Shown here: positions 53,409 through 61,756 of the stretch, piece after piece
Layout: every line of letters begins with the position of its first letter
Numbering within the stretch: position 1 is the stretch's first letter
Source: an uncultured Lachnospiraceae bacterium
GTDB taxonomy: Bacteria; Bacillota; Clostridia; Lachnospirales; Lachnospiraceae
Direction: 5' to 3'
DNA length: 64,000 bases
Assembly (NCBI GenBank): GCA_946405625.1
Contig: CAMJHQ010000012.1
Span: 26,141-90,140 of the forward strand
Program-made: the position numbers and the translations under genes
The notes under the pieces: generated by a model
The model's database searches: none
Told to the model about the DNA's origin: nothing
Seen by the model: the letters and a program-made list of their open reading frames with translations, nothing else

Positions 53409-56400
53409 ATGAACAGTACATATAACATAGTCCTCTCAACTAACGAGAGCACTGTAGTAACTGAATATGTTCCGGAGAAAAAGCGTTCTGATGCATATCA
53501 GAGCGAAGCTGCACTTGAGGATGCATTTATTAAAATGCTTTCTGAACAGGGTTATGAATATCTGGAGATTCATGATTCTGGTGCACTGATCAGTAATCTT
53601 AGAAAGCAGCTGGAAAAGCTGAATAATTATCAGTTCTCAGATAAAGAGTGGGACAGCTTTTATAAGTCGAAAATATCTAATCCTAACGAAACAATAGTGG
53701 ATAAGTCCAGAAAGATTCAGGAAGATTTCGTTCAGAATCTTACCAGAGATGATGGTACGACTATGAATATTTCTCTCATAGATAAGAAGAATATTCATAA
53801 TAATTATCTTCAGGTTATCAATCAGTATGTGGTTGATACACAGACAGATGGGGCAAAGTATGATAATCGTTATGATGTAACCATTCTTGTTAATGGTCTT
53901 CCACTTGTCCATGTTGAGCTTAAGCGTCGTGGTGTTCCGATAAAAGAGGCATTTAACCAGATCAATCGTTATCAGAGGGAAAGCTTCTGGGCGGGTTCAG
54001 GCCTGTATGAATATGTTCAGATATTTGTAATATCAAATGGTACTATCACAAAGTATTATTCCAACACTACAAGAGATGGAGCTATAAAGGAAAACAGTTC
54101 CAATACAAAACATAAAGCTCGTAAGACATCGAATTCTTTCGAGTTTACTTCCTATTGGGCTGATGGTAACAATAAAGTTATCTCAGATCTTGTTGATTTC
54201 ACAAAGACATTTTTTGCAAAGCATACAATTCTGAATATTCTCACGAGGTACTGTATCTTTACCTCAGAGAATATCCTTCTTGTTATGCGTCCATATCAGA
54301 TAGTTGCAACAGAGAGGATTCTTAACAGGATTCAGATTGCTTCAAATTATAAAAAGATGGGAACTCTTGAGGCCGGAGGATATATCTGGCATACTACAGG
54401 ATCCGGAAAAACTTTGACTTCATTTAAGACAGCTAGACTTGCATCAAGTCTGGAATATATTGATAAAGTTCTTTTCGTGGTTGATAGAAAAGATCTGGAC
54501 TATCAGACAATGAAGGAATATGACAGATTTGAGAAGGGTGCAGCTAATAGTAATAAAAGTACCCGTATTCTCCAGAATCAGTTGGAAGATATCGATGAAA
54601 AGGGCAGACCTCATGAGTATAAGATTATAATAACCACAATTCAGAAATTGGGTGAGTTTGTAAAGAAGAATAAGACTCATCCTGCATATAACAAACATAT
54701 AGTTATGATATTCGATGAATGCCATCGCAGCCAATTTGGTGAGCTGCATACACAGATAGTAAAGCATTTTAAGAATTATCACATCTTTGGATTTACCGGT
54801 ACACCTATCTTTGCAGATAATGCGAGTTCAAGCGGAAAGGCGGATTTAAAGACTACTGAGCAGGCATTTGGCGAGAAGCTTCATACATATACAATAGTTG
54901 ATGCTATCAACGATGGAAATGTACTTCCATTCAGAATTGATTATGTGAACACTCTGACACTTAAGGATACTATTACGGATAAGAAGGTTGAGGCTATCAA
55001 TCAGGAAGAGGTTCTGAACAGTAGTGTAAGAGTTGCGGAGATTGTTGATTATATACTTACACATTTTGATCAGAAGACTAAGCGTAATAATTTCTATGAT
55101 TTACGTGGGCAAAGAGTAAATGGATTCAATTCTATGCTGGCTGTCAGCAGTATTCCGATGGCTAAGAAGTACTATCTTGAATTCAAGAAGCAGATGGAAG
55201 AAAAGGGAAAGAAGCTTGTGGTTGCTACGATCTTTTCATTTGCTCCGAATGAAGATGATCCGGCAAGTGGAATTCTTTCTGAAGAAGAGTTTGATACAGA
55301 TGGGCTGGATGTAAGTTCCAGAGAATTCCTGGATGCATGTATTGATGATTATAATAAGGTGTTCAATACAAACTATGATTCATCCTCCAAAGGATTCCAG
55401 AATTACTATAAGGATTTATCACAGAAGGTTAAGGATAGAGAAGTAGATCTCTTGATTGTTGTAAATATGTTCCTTACTGGATTTGATGCAACAACGCTTA
55501 ATACATTATGGGTTGATAAGAACCTGCGACAGCATGGCTTGATTCAGGCGTTCTCCAGAACTAATCGTATCCTTAATTCTGTTAAGACATACGGAAATAT
55601 TATATGCTTCAGAGATCTACAGAAAGAAACTAATGATGCGATTGCACTCTTTGGTGATAAGAATGCTTCTGGAACGGTTCTTCTTAAGTCATATAATGAT
55701 TATTATTATGGTTGCGATGATAATGGAAAGCATCAGAAGGGATATGAGGAGAGAATAGCTGAACTGATTCAGAAATACCCATTAAGCGAGGATATGCATG
55801 GAACCTGCCTCCTTGGAGAAAAGGCTAAGAAGGACTTTGTAGTTCTTTTTGGAAATATCCTTAGACTGCGAAATATTCTTTCGGCATTTGATCAGTTTGC
55901 AGGAAATGAAATCCTGTCGGAGAGAGATTTCCAGGATTACACAGGACATTATACTGATATATATGAAGAGCTTAAGCCGAAAGCTGCAGATAAGGAAAGC
56001 ATCATTCATGATGTTGTCTTTGAAATGGAACTTGTAAAGCAGGTTGAGGTTAATATAGATTATATCCTAATGCTTGTAGCTAAGTATCATGATTCGAACT
56101 GCCAGGATAAGGAAATACTTGTATCTATCGACAGGGCAATCAAGTCCAGCCTGGAACTTCGTTCCAAGAAGGAGCTGATTGAAAAATTTATCGAGAGAGT
56201 AAATGTTAATACTGTAGTAGAGACTGATTGGAGACAATTTGTAGATAAACAGAAGAACATAGACCTCAATCTGATAATTACTGAACACAGACTAAAGGCT
56301 AATGAAACCAGACGATTTATGCTTAATGCTTTTAGAGATGGTGTACTCAGAACAACTGGAAATGATATCGACGAAATACTACCGGCTGTTTCGAGATTTG

Positions 56401-56582
56401 GCGGTGGTGGAAACAGAATAAAAATCAAAGCAGAGGTTATTCAGAAACTAAAAGAATACTTTGATAAATACTTCGGTCTGATAACTGATGATATGACCTA
56501 TGATGTGACCTATGAAAATAATGCTGAAGATATGGGACTAATGATGGTTGCTGAAGATAATAAATGGAATACGAAAAAATAA
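53409..56582 (+). CDS. hsdR: Type I restriction enzyme HsdR (endonuclease and translocase subunit)
   Basis: 1057 residues. N-terminal nuclease domain with RYDVTILVNGLPLVHVELKRRG (E170, K172), Walker A TTGSGKTLTS (329-338), motif II DECHRSQFG, motif III FGFTGTP, and motif VI QAFSRTNRI, then a helical C-terminus. It translocates and cuts DNA lacking HsdM methylation. It is separated from the rest of the operon by two accessory genes and its own leader. Confidence 0.97.
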   Translation: MNSTYNIVLSTNESTVVTEYVPEKKRSDAYQSEAALEDAFIKMLSEQGYEYLEIHDSGALISNLRKQLEKLNNYQFSDKEWDSFYKSKISNPNETIVDKSRKIQEDFVQNLTRDDGTTMNISLIDKKNIHNNYLQVINQYVVDTQTDGAKYDNRYDVTILVNGLPLVHVELKRRGVPIKEAFNQINRYQRESFWAGSGLYEYVQIFVISNGTITKYYSNTTRDGAIKENSSNTKHKARKTSNSFEFTSYWADGNNKVISDLVDFTKTFFAKHTILNILTRYCIFTSENILLVMRPYQIVATERILNRIQIASNYKKMGTLEAGGYIWHTTGSGKTLTSFKTARLASSLEYIDKVLFVVDRKDLDYQTMKEYDRFEKGAANSNKSTRILQNQLEDIDEKGRPHEYKIIITTIQKLGEFVKKNKTHPAYNKHIVMIFDECHRSQFGELHTQIVKHFKNYHIFGFTGTPIFADNASSSGKADLKTTEQAFGEKLHTYTIVDAINDGNVLPFRIDYVNTLTLKDTITDKKVEAINQEEVLNSSVRVAEIVDYILTHFDQKTKRNNFYDLRGQRVNGFNSMLAVSSIPMAKKYYLEFKKQMEEKGKKLVVATIFSFAPNEDDPASGILSEEEFDTDGLDVSSREFLDACIDDYNKVFNTNYDSSSKGFQNYYKDLSQKVKDREVDLLIVVNMFLTGFDATTLNTLWVDKNLRQHGLIQAFSRTNRILNSVKTYGNIICFRDLQKETNDAIALFGDKNASGTVLLKSYNDYYYGCDDNGKHQKGYEERIAELIQKYPLSEDMHGTCLLGEKAKKDFVVLFGNILRLRNILSAFDQFAGNEILSERDFQDYTGHYTDIYEELKPKAADKESIIHDVVFEMELVKQVEVNIDYILMLVAKYHDSNCQDKEILVSIDRAIKSSLELRSKKELIEKFIERVNVNTVVETDWRQFVDKQKNIDLNLIITEHRLKANETRRFMLNAFRDGVLRTTGNDIDEILPAVSRFGGGGNRIKIKAEVIQKLKEYFDKYFGLITDDMTYDVTYENNAEDMGLMMVAEDNKWNTKK

Positions 56583-56648
56583 GATATGTTGAATGTGTAT
56601 CATAAATAAAAATGAGATGTAATGCTTTTATTATGTGGAGAATGAATT

Positions 56649-57284
56649 ATGGGAACAGATAGTAGCATTTATGAAATTACAGATAAGGAAACAAAAGAAA
56701 TACTATCAACTGCTGTATCAGATGTAGGTTACTGGCAATGGTGGGATGAAGCTGAAGGTGATTTTATGGTTGAATTTGGCGGTGTTCTTTTGTATGACGA
56801 AACAAAGAGGGGAAAACAGCCACGTTCAGGTACTATTGCGATAAGCTTTTGGGGCAATTCTTTTCTTGTATTTTTGGATAATAATGAAGTTAGTGCTGAT
56901 TGGATTGATAATCTTCATAATGATATGATAGATCCCTTTACCTTAGATCCTGATGGATTCATATTTGATGATAAGGAATATGCTCTTGATATTATGATGA
57001 AATTCAAGAAACGTCATGGGCCGTTCAGTAGTAAAGACGAAGCAAAAGAGACTATTATGAAATCTAAAAGCATTCTTGCAGCTACTTGTGGAGACTACGG
57101 TTTTATTATCGGAGGAGATGTCTGTAAGGTGTATGGAGCGAGTGGTGATGTTTCGGAAGATGATATAAAGAGATTATCAAAGAAATGGTGGGATTACTGG
57201 AAAGATTATTATGACAAACGAGACACAGAAGAGGCTTATGAAAAAGACTATGCTTGTGAAGTGACAATTCCATTAAAGAATTAG
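56649..57284 (+). CDS. Unknown protein downstream of hsdR
   Basis: 211 residues, acidic and soluble, rich in Trp (GYWQWWDEAEGDFMVEF; KKWWDYWKDYYDK). I do not recognise a family. It lies 66 bases after hsdR with GTGGAG before the ATG and ends at a bidirectional terminator. It could be a restriction-associated or anti-phage accessory, by position only. Confidence 0.7.
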   Translation: MGTDSSIYEITDKETKEILSTAVSDVGYWQWWDEAEGDFMVEFGGVLLYDETKRGKQPRSGTIAISFWGNSFLVFLDNNEVSADWIDNLHNDMIDPFTLDPDGFIFDDKEYALDIMMKFKKRHGPFSSKDEAKETIMKSKSILAATCGDYGFIIGGDVCKVYGASGDVSEDDIKRLSKKWWDYWKDYYDKRDTEEAYEKDYACEVTIPLKN

Positions 57285-57290
57285 ATAGAG

Positions 57291-57330
57291 AAAGAGTCTC
57301 GCTGAGAATATCACAGTGAGACTCTTTATT
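57291..57330. terminator. Bidirectional terminator between convergent cargo genes
   Basis: AAAGAGTCTCGCTG (57291-57304) and CAGTGAGACTCTTT (57314-57327) form a 14-bp stem with one mismatch, with A/T runs on both sides. Confidence 0.85.
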
Positions 57331-57345
57331 AGAGAGTACAGGAGA

Positions 57346-57702
57346 TTATTCGTCGTCATCTTCCTCGTCGGCAACTTCAGCATCTATCATTGCCTGGGTT
57401 TCCTCATCAATTTCGCGGTAAGTATCAATAAGATTTGAAATGAATTCGCGAGTGGTTAGTTCATCATGCTCATATATTTCTACGGTGATTCCTGCCTTGG
57501 TAAGTTGATCATAACACTTTCGAATCTTACGAATTCCAGAATCACTGGTATACTTACATGTCAAAACATAGTTATTTGATTTAATTGTGCTAATTATTTC
57601 AGACATGGAAGCTGAAGTGAATTTTCTAAGTATCTGAACGCATTTAGCCATAGATGTTGTATCTGTTATTTTTATTCCAATTTCACCAGGGATAAAATCC
57701 AT
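57346..57702 (-). CDS. Acidic small protein, possible immunity partner of the HNH toxin-like protein
   Basis: 118 residues starting with AGGAGG 7 bases upstream. Alpha/beta pattern (ITDTTSMAKCVQILRKFTSASMSEIISTIKSNNYVLTCKY) and a very acidic C-terminus (EVADEEDDDE). It is the last gene of the - strand cassette, 11 bases after the toxin-like gene, the usual place for an immunity gene. The toxin-immunity pairing is inferred; alternatively it is a ribosomal L7/L12-like fold, which I cannot confirm. Confidence 0.6.
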   Translation of the reverse strand: MDFIPGEIGIKITDTTSMAKCVQILRKFTSASMSEIISTIKSNNYVLTCKYTSDSGIRKIRKCYDQLTKAGITVEIYEHDELTTREFISNLIDTYREIDEETQAMIDAEVADEEDDDE

Positions 57703-57713
57703 TTTGTTACCTC

Positions 57714-58274
57714 CTAAAATTCTTCTTTTATTTTATTTATTGGTTTTCCGGGAAGGCTGTTACGCATATTACCACCATGCCATCCTTGTCTATGTTCATA
57801 TTTTGTTGCTGGGTATATTAATTCTCCACGATTTGCAAGATGTGGATATTTTGCAACGCTATATGTATGATGGCTGTCGAGCGTTACACCCTTAAACTTA
57901 GGTCGTTTACCAGCTAGTATTGCCTTTCGTTGCTCAGCGCTCCAGTTACGAGTTGTAGGAAGATTAGATTTAATAAGAAATTGTTCTCTTTCCCAAAATT
58001 GTCTAATACCTTCATTTCTACGAATAGATAATCGTCGCTGCCACTCTTTATGTTTATATTCTTCCTTAGTAATAGTTCGTTTGGCTTCTTTTTCCCGGAG
58101 TTTTTTGAGCTTTTTTGAACTCATCTGCTTATATTTTGTCGGATGTTCTCGTAAATCCAGAGTATTTTTCTTTTTCGATATTATATCACGTTTTTTATTT
58201 ACTGTTGATGAAATGCCTTGTGCAATCTTTTTTCCGGTAGTACCATTAAAATGACCGCTGCTTGGCTTACTCAT
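57714..58274 (-). CDS. HNH/polymorphic-toxin-like nuclease
   Basis: Start at 58274 (MSKPSSGHFNGT) with AAAGGAGGTGATC upstream. 186 residues. The C-terminal part is NWSAEQRKAILAGKRPKFKG, then DSHHTYSVAKYPHLAN, and EHRQGWHGGNMRN, a pattern of His residues typical of HNH/Endonuclease VII-like toxin domains. The N-terminal about 100 residues are basic (KKKN, RRLSIRRN). It overlaps the DUF4417 gene by 8 bases and is followed by the acidic gene. Confidence 0.72.
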   Translation of the reverse strand: MSKPSSGHFNGTTGKKIAQGISSTVNKKRDIISKKKNTLDLREHPTKYKQMSSKKLKKLREKEAKRTITKEEYKHKEWQRRLSIRRNEGIRQFWEREQFLIKSNLPTTRNWSAEQRKAILAGKRPKFKGVTLDSHHTYSVAKYPHLANRGELIYPATKYEHRQGWHGGNMRNSLPGKPINKIKEEF

Positions 58275-59007
58275 GTTGATCACCTCCTTTCTTAGCGGAA
58301 AAAGCAAGACTTGTTTGACTAGGGAAAGAGATTATTTGTATACCAGATTCTGATAGTTGCTTGAAAAAATCGTAATTAGCTGAGCCATAAACTATAATTG
58401 TTCTTGGAGCAAGTAGGTTGATCATTTTATATAAACCTGCATTAAATAACGGACGATTTTCTAGTTTGTTAATTCCGCTTGCAACTGTTCCAATAGCAAC
58501 AATACTTTTATATGGTATTCCGTCAAAGCAGTAATCCCAGGTTTCTTCAGTACCCCATCTGACATTATTGATTACAGGAATACCGTTGTTAACTAAGAAA
58601 CATCCAAAGAGACGCATACGATAAGTGTTATATCGCTTTATTGGATCTGGAAAATCAGCATTTGTTGAAAAATCAGGTGTGATGGCTCCTGAAAAATGAC
58701 GGATTATATCCAATGCTGCATATGGCTTTGCCCATATTCCTTCGCGGAATCCGTCAAATTTCTGATCATCAATATAAAAATGTACATATGCATTAACATG
58801 AAAGTCAGAATTAGCTTTTAGCTTTTGATTATATATGTGTTTTGCTTCGACATATGAAATGAGTTCATGAGGTATGATTGCTTTGTCACAGGAACAGACA
58901 GGTATATCTGATCCCAGCGTGAATTCTACATCTTTTGTCATGAAAGCATTCCACATATCTGTGCACCCTTTTCTGGGCGTGTTATTATTTGATTCAAGAG
59001 TATTCAT
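58267..59007 (-). CDS. DUF4417 domain protein
   Basis: Start at 59007 (MNTLESNNNTPRK) with GGAGG upstream. 246 residues. Conserved pieces NAYVHFYIDDQKFDGFREGIW and RYNTYRMRLFGCFLVNNGIPVINNVRWGTEETWDYCFDGIP are those of DUF4417, a family of phage and mobile-element proteins of unknown role. First gene of the three-gene - strand cassette. Confidence 0.82.
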   Translation of the reverse strand: MNTLESNNNTPRKGCTDMWNAFMTKDVEFTLGSDIPVCSCDKAIIPHELISYVEAKHIYNQKLKANSDFHVNAYVHFYIDDQKFDGFREGIWAKPYAALDIIRHFSGAITPDFSTNADFPDPIKRYNTYRMRLFGCFLVNNGIPVINNVRWGTEETWDYCFDGIPYKSIVAIGTVASGINKLENRPLFNAGLYKMINLLAPRTIIVYGSANYDFFKQLSESGIQIISFPSQTSLAFSAKKGGDQHE

Positions 59008-59089
59008 AAAAACCTCCAATTATAATAGGTAGGTGAAATACGTTCCGGTAGTAAATCACAGATGAAATATTAATTCAGAATTCTCCGGA

Positions 59090-59108
59090 CACCGATTGCA
59101 AGTCGGTG
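59090..59108. other. 7-nt-loop hairpin in the divergent control region
   Basis: CACCGA-TTGCAAG-TCGGTG (59090-59108) resembles a tRNA-Cys anticodon arm, but no other tRNA arms are found around it. It lies between the DUF4417 gene (-) and the 429-aa gene (+), so a regulatory site is more likely. Confidence 0.5.
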
Positions 59109-59153
59109 AGAAATCTGATGATAATATGATATCTTGAACGGAATTAGAAATAT

Positions 59154-59186
59154 ATGGCTGAGACATGGCTGAAATATGGCTGAAGT
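59154..59186 (+). repeat. Three 11-bp ATGGCTGARRY repeats ahead of the unknown 429-aa gene
   Basis: ATGGCTGAGAC, ATGGCTGAAAT and ATGGCTGAAGT are head to tail (59154-59164, 59165-59175, 59176-59186). Period 11 puts each ATG in a different frame. Just after it lies the ATG at 59187, 36 bases before the preferred start at 59223. Confidence 0.75.
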
Positions 59187-59222
59187 ATGTTTTTATTTAA
59201 TAAAGGTATGGGAGATATTTAT

Positions 59223-60512
59223 ATGTTGTGTTTAGGTACATTCTTGACGGCTATTAGACTATGTAAAGTTAGTAGTGTCGGTATGCAAACTATGGTGGAA
59301 ATCATGATGAAGTCTATTTATACTGACTTTGAACAGTATAGTGATAATTCTTTATGTTCGAACTTAGTTAGAGGGATAAAGAATCCTCCGGATTATGTAT
59401 ATGAAGCATTAAATGTTATGAAGAACGATTATAAGATAATTCGTGATAGACTAGCTGATGGAGATACATTTTTAGACCTTAACAGAGAGGACGAATTAAG
59501 AAAAATTATTATAAAAATAGTAGAGGAAGATGTTTGCATAAAAGATAATGTGATTGTTGAGTTATATTCAGGTACTAAGAAGGCGGATTTAAGGGGTCAT
59601 AATAAGGATATATTTTCTTTTTTGACAGGTATATTTGTTTATGTTTTGAAAAATACCGATAATAAAATGAAAAGGGAAGATGTTCGTTGTATTAATGAAG
59701 ATTATCTTGATGAAGCACAAAAAGAAGTTGTTCTGGTAAATAAATCTATTGAGAAAGTAGATGTAGAGCCCGTAACCATGTTGGCTACTGATGATGTTAG
59801 CACGGAGGCGCGAAAATTTTGTGCTAAATATGAAACAGATATATCATTGCTGCCTCTTGCTCAAATAGCTTTCTGTGTTGATCCTATTCATAATAACGTA
59901 CGCCAAATGTATACAGACTTTTGCTTATGCACAGAGAAAGTAAGAAGAGAGATTATAAGGTTAAAGGAACTTCCTTGGATTGAAACTGATGGAGAATGGA
60001 TAGATAAGACCATTAGCAAAATCGATAAGGATATGCAGGATAAAGGATATATAACAAGGAGTATCTTGTATGAGGGTGCTAAGTATTTTCATAGGGCATT
60101 TTTGTTTTATTCAGATGAAAGAATTAAAGAGTATAGCCCACAAGTATTTGAACTGCTTGACAAAACATATGTAGGATTGTTGGGACCATATAATGATTTA
60201 GAAAAATATGTGGGAGATTATTTTTACTTTAAAGAAGTAGACCCTGATAGAAAAATTATTCCTCCAGGCGATTATATGTGGGATGTATGTAATTTGGGAA
60301 GTTGTCCAGAAAGTGAAATGACATTTTGGGTTTGCAAGTTTATTATTGTATGTTGTACAAGAATTAGTTTTGAAAACAAGGAAATTCAAAATGTTATCGA
60401 TGTTGAAGATGATTTGTGGGATATCTATTATGTTGATTATAATAAGATATCTACTATGGAGGATTTATACTACTATGCATTATACTGGCTGTACTATACT
60501 TATGTCGCATAA
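59223..60512 (+). CDS. Unknown soluble protein of the element
   Basis: Start at 59223 (MLCLGTFLTAIRLC) with GGGAG 8 bases upstream; an in-frame ATG at 59187 lies in the repeat-rich leader and lacks a site. 429 residues, helical, no membrane segment I am sure of. No family recognised. Large cargo gene near the right end of the element, with two small zinc-finger-like genes after it, which suggests a defence or regulation cassette, by context only. Confidence 0.65.
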   Translation: MLCLGTFLTAIRLCKVSSVGMQTMVEIMMKSIYTDFEQYSDNSLCSNLVRGIKNPPDYVYEALNVMKNDYKIIRDRLADGDTFLDLNREDELRKIIIKIVEEDVCIKDNVIVELYSGTKKADLRGHNKDIFSFLTGIFVYVLKNTDNKMKREDVRCINEDYLDEAQKEVVLVNKSIEKVDVEPVTMLATDDVSTEARKFCAKYETDISLLPLAQIAFCVDPIHNNVRQMYTDFCLCTEKVRREIIRLKELPWIETDGEWIDKTISKIDKDMQDKGYITRSILYEGAKYFHRAFLFYSDERIKEYSPQVFELLDKTYVGLLGPYNDLEKYVGDYFYFKEVDPDRKIIPPGDYMWDVCNLGSCPESEMTFWVCKFIIVCCTRISFENKEIQNVIDVEDDLWDIYYVDYNKISTMEDLYYYALYWLYYTYVA

Positions 60513-60557
60513 GCGGATAATATATAGATACACATATGGATGAATGAGGATTGTGGA

Positions 60558-60791
60558 ATGAAAACATATAGAGAAGTTTTGTGTCCAGATTGCCAAAGAA
60601 AATATATGACATATGTTTATGCAGATGAATATGATGTTATTATTGAGTTGGAGAGTGGAAGTCTGTATGGCTGGTCCGATAGCTGTACTAAATGTAATAA
60701 CAATTTATTTGTTGAAGATAAAGTGTTAGAGGGAAAAAGAATGGAAGAATTCCCTGATTATACTATTCATCAGAAGTTTATATTACGATAA
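60558..60791 (+). CDS. Small zinc-finger-like protein
   Basis: Start at 60558 (MKTYREVLC) with GAGGA upstream. 77 residues with CPDCQRKY and CTKCNN, two CxxC knuckles for one zinc site. Unknown role; next to another zinc-finger-like gene. Confidence 0.6.
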   Translation: MKTYREVLCPDCQRKYMTYVYADEYDVIIELESGSLYGWSDSCTKCNNNLFVEDKVLEGKRMEEFPDYTIHQKFILR

Positions 60792-60805
60792 ATGAGGGCG
60801 TATTT

Positions 60806-61309
60806 ATGACTATAGATGAAATAAAGAATACCTGTGATGAATGCTATGCGATGAGACAACCTCATATATGCATTTGTGATAACTGTGGTAAGGAAACTAT
60901 GGTATCAGTAGTGGAAGGAATTAGCGCAGTTTCTAAATGTACTAATTGTGGATGGGGATGTGCCAGTGCGGGTGGTTATCCTCCTTCTTGTCATGAAGAT
61001 GATAGATTATATGCTCTGATAATACATAAACCTGTAGAAAAAAAGAAAATGGTTAAGTTGGCTGATTTATTATCAGTTAGAGTTTTGGAATTAATAAAAG
61101 AGTTTCAGGACGATATAATTGAACGTAGGTATCATGTGTTGGAATGTCTGACAAGATATGAACAGCTAAAGGAATTAGACATCGAATGCGAGATGGATCA
61201 AGCCGTAGTTCAAAATTTCAAAAGGATAATGGGGTGTGAATATGTTGGAAGGTTCGATATAAAGACTGGAGCTATAATACTTCCAAACCATTCGAACCAC
61301 GCACAATGA
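60806..61309 (+). CDS. Zinc-finger-like protein with helical tail
   Basis: 167 residues, GAGGG upstream. CDECYAMRQ and CICDNCG, followed by CTNCGWGC, suggest zinc binding; the rest is helical. Last gene before the right attachment site. Not recognised. Confidence 0.6.
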   Translation: MTIDEIKNTCDECYAMRQPHICICDNCGKETMVSVVEGISAVSKCTNCGWGCASAGGYPPSCHEDDRLYALIIHKPVEKKKMVKLADLLSVRVLELIKEFQDDIIERRYHVLECLTRYEQLKELDIECEMDQAVVQNFKRIMGCEYVGRFDIKTGAIILPNHSNHAQ

Positions 61310-61325
61310 AGGTTTTTAATCTCTG

Positions 61326-61349
61326 GTGACAATAAAATGACAATATAAT
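61326..61349 (+). repeat. Right attachment site (attR), 24-bp direct repeat
   Basis: Identical to 39947-39970, and ends the element. It starts 17 bases after the last cargo gene. Confidence 0.85.
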
Positions 61350-61720
61350 TCTTGAAAACTAGATGTAAAATCGGTGATTTTATGAAATGAAGAAATGAAT
61401 CAGTGATAAAATACAAGGATTTGTACCACATAACACATTGGAGTTGAGGAACTCCTGTAGGTTTATATATTTAATAATGTAAAAGCTCGCAGATGCCATG
61501 ATTTAAGGCGTCAAGCGAGCTTTTTTGCATAAGCCATTAATCGCATATATTGCCGGGCTTTTATATTTTATATATACCTATAGCCGGAATATTTATTATT
61601 CATTTGATAATGCTTATTATGAAAAAAACAATTTATTCAAGAAGAATGATTTGTTTTTCACCAATCTTGTTGATGGGAATATTTGCTCTGATCTCTAATA
61701 CGATTATCCGATATAATGCA
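61350..61720. other. Right-flank gene-free region
   Basis: Just after attR are a small AAAATC-GGT-GATTTT hairpin (61367-61381) and GAGTT-GAGG-AACTC (61441-61454), then a strong terminator (61481-61526). The rest shows only a doubtful small membrane ORF. Confidence 0.5.
61481..61526 (+). terminator. Strong intrinsic terminator in the right flank
   Basis: AAAAGCTCGC (61481-61490) pairs with GCGAGCTTTT (61515-61524), with an inner stem GATGCC / GGCGTC and a run of six T. No gene ends just before it, so it may end a transcript that read through from the original guaA side or a small RNA. Confidence 0.8.
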
Positions 61721-61756
61721 TTAACGAGTAATTTCATCCAGTGCATTATTAAATGA
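61550..61756 (+). CDS. Doubtful small membrane peptide
   Basis: 68 residues with two hydrophobic runs (YIPIAGIFIIHLIMLIM; FSPILLMGIFALISN), from a TTG with no ribosome binding site, overlapping the 3' end of the MocR gene. It may be the remnant of a membrane gene or chance. Confidence 0.25.
   Translation: MPGFYILYIPIAGIFIIHLIMLIMKKTIYSRRMICFSPILLMGIFALISNTIIRYNALTSNFIQCIIK

Larger units (their letters stand above)
39947..61349. mobile_element. Integrated mobilizable element (IME-like), ~21.4 kb, inserted downstream of guaA
   Basis: It is bounded by a perfect 24-bp direct repeat (39947-39970 and 61326-61349). It encodes excisionase, tyrosine integrase, a repressor, a RepA-like ATPase, MobC and a relaxase, but no type IV secretion genes, hence mobilizable rather than self-conjugative. 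Cargo is a type I restriction-modification locus with extra nucleases, a toxin-like cassette and unknown genes. The region next to guaA is a known integration hotspot for genomic islands in several bacteria. Confidence 0.85.

Noticed and set aside
59090..59108. tRNA-Cys gene suggested by an anticodon-like arm (loop TTGCAAG)
   Set aside because: No D arm, T arm or acceptor stem of proper spacing; the possible outer TTCCG/CGGAA pair is about 100 bases apart, with unpaired sequence between.
39947..61349. Prophage
   Set aside because: There are no capsid, terminase, portal or lysis genes; mobilization genes are present instead.
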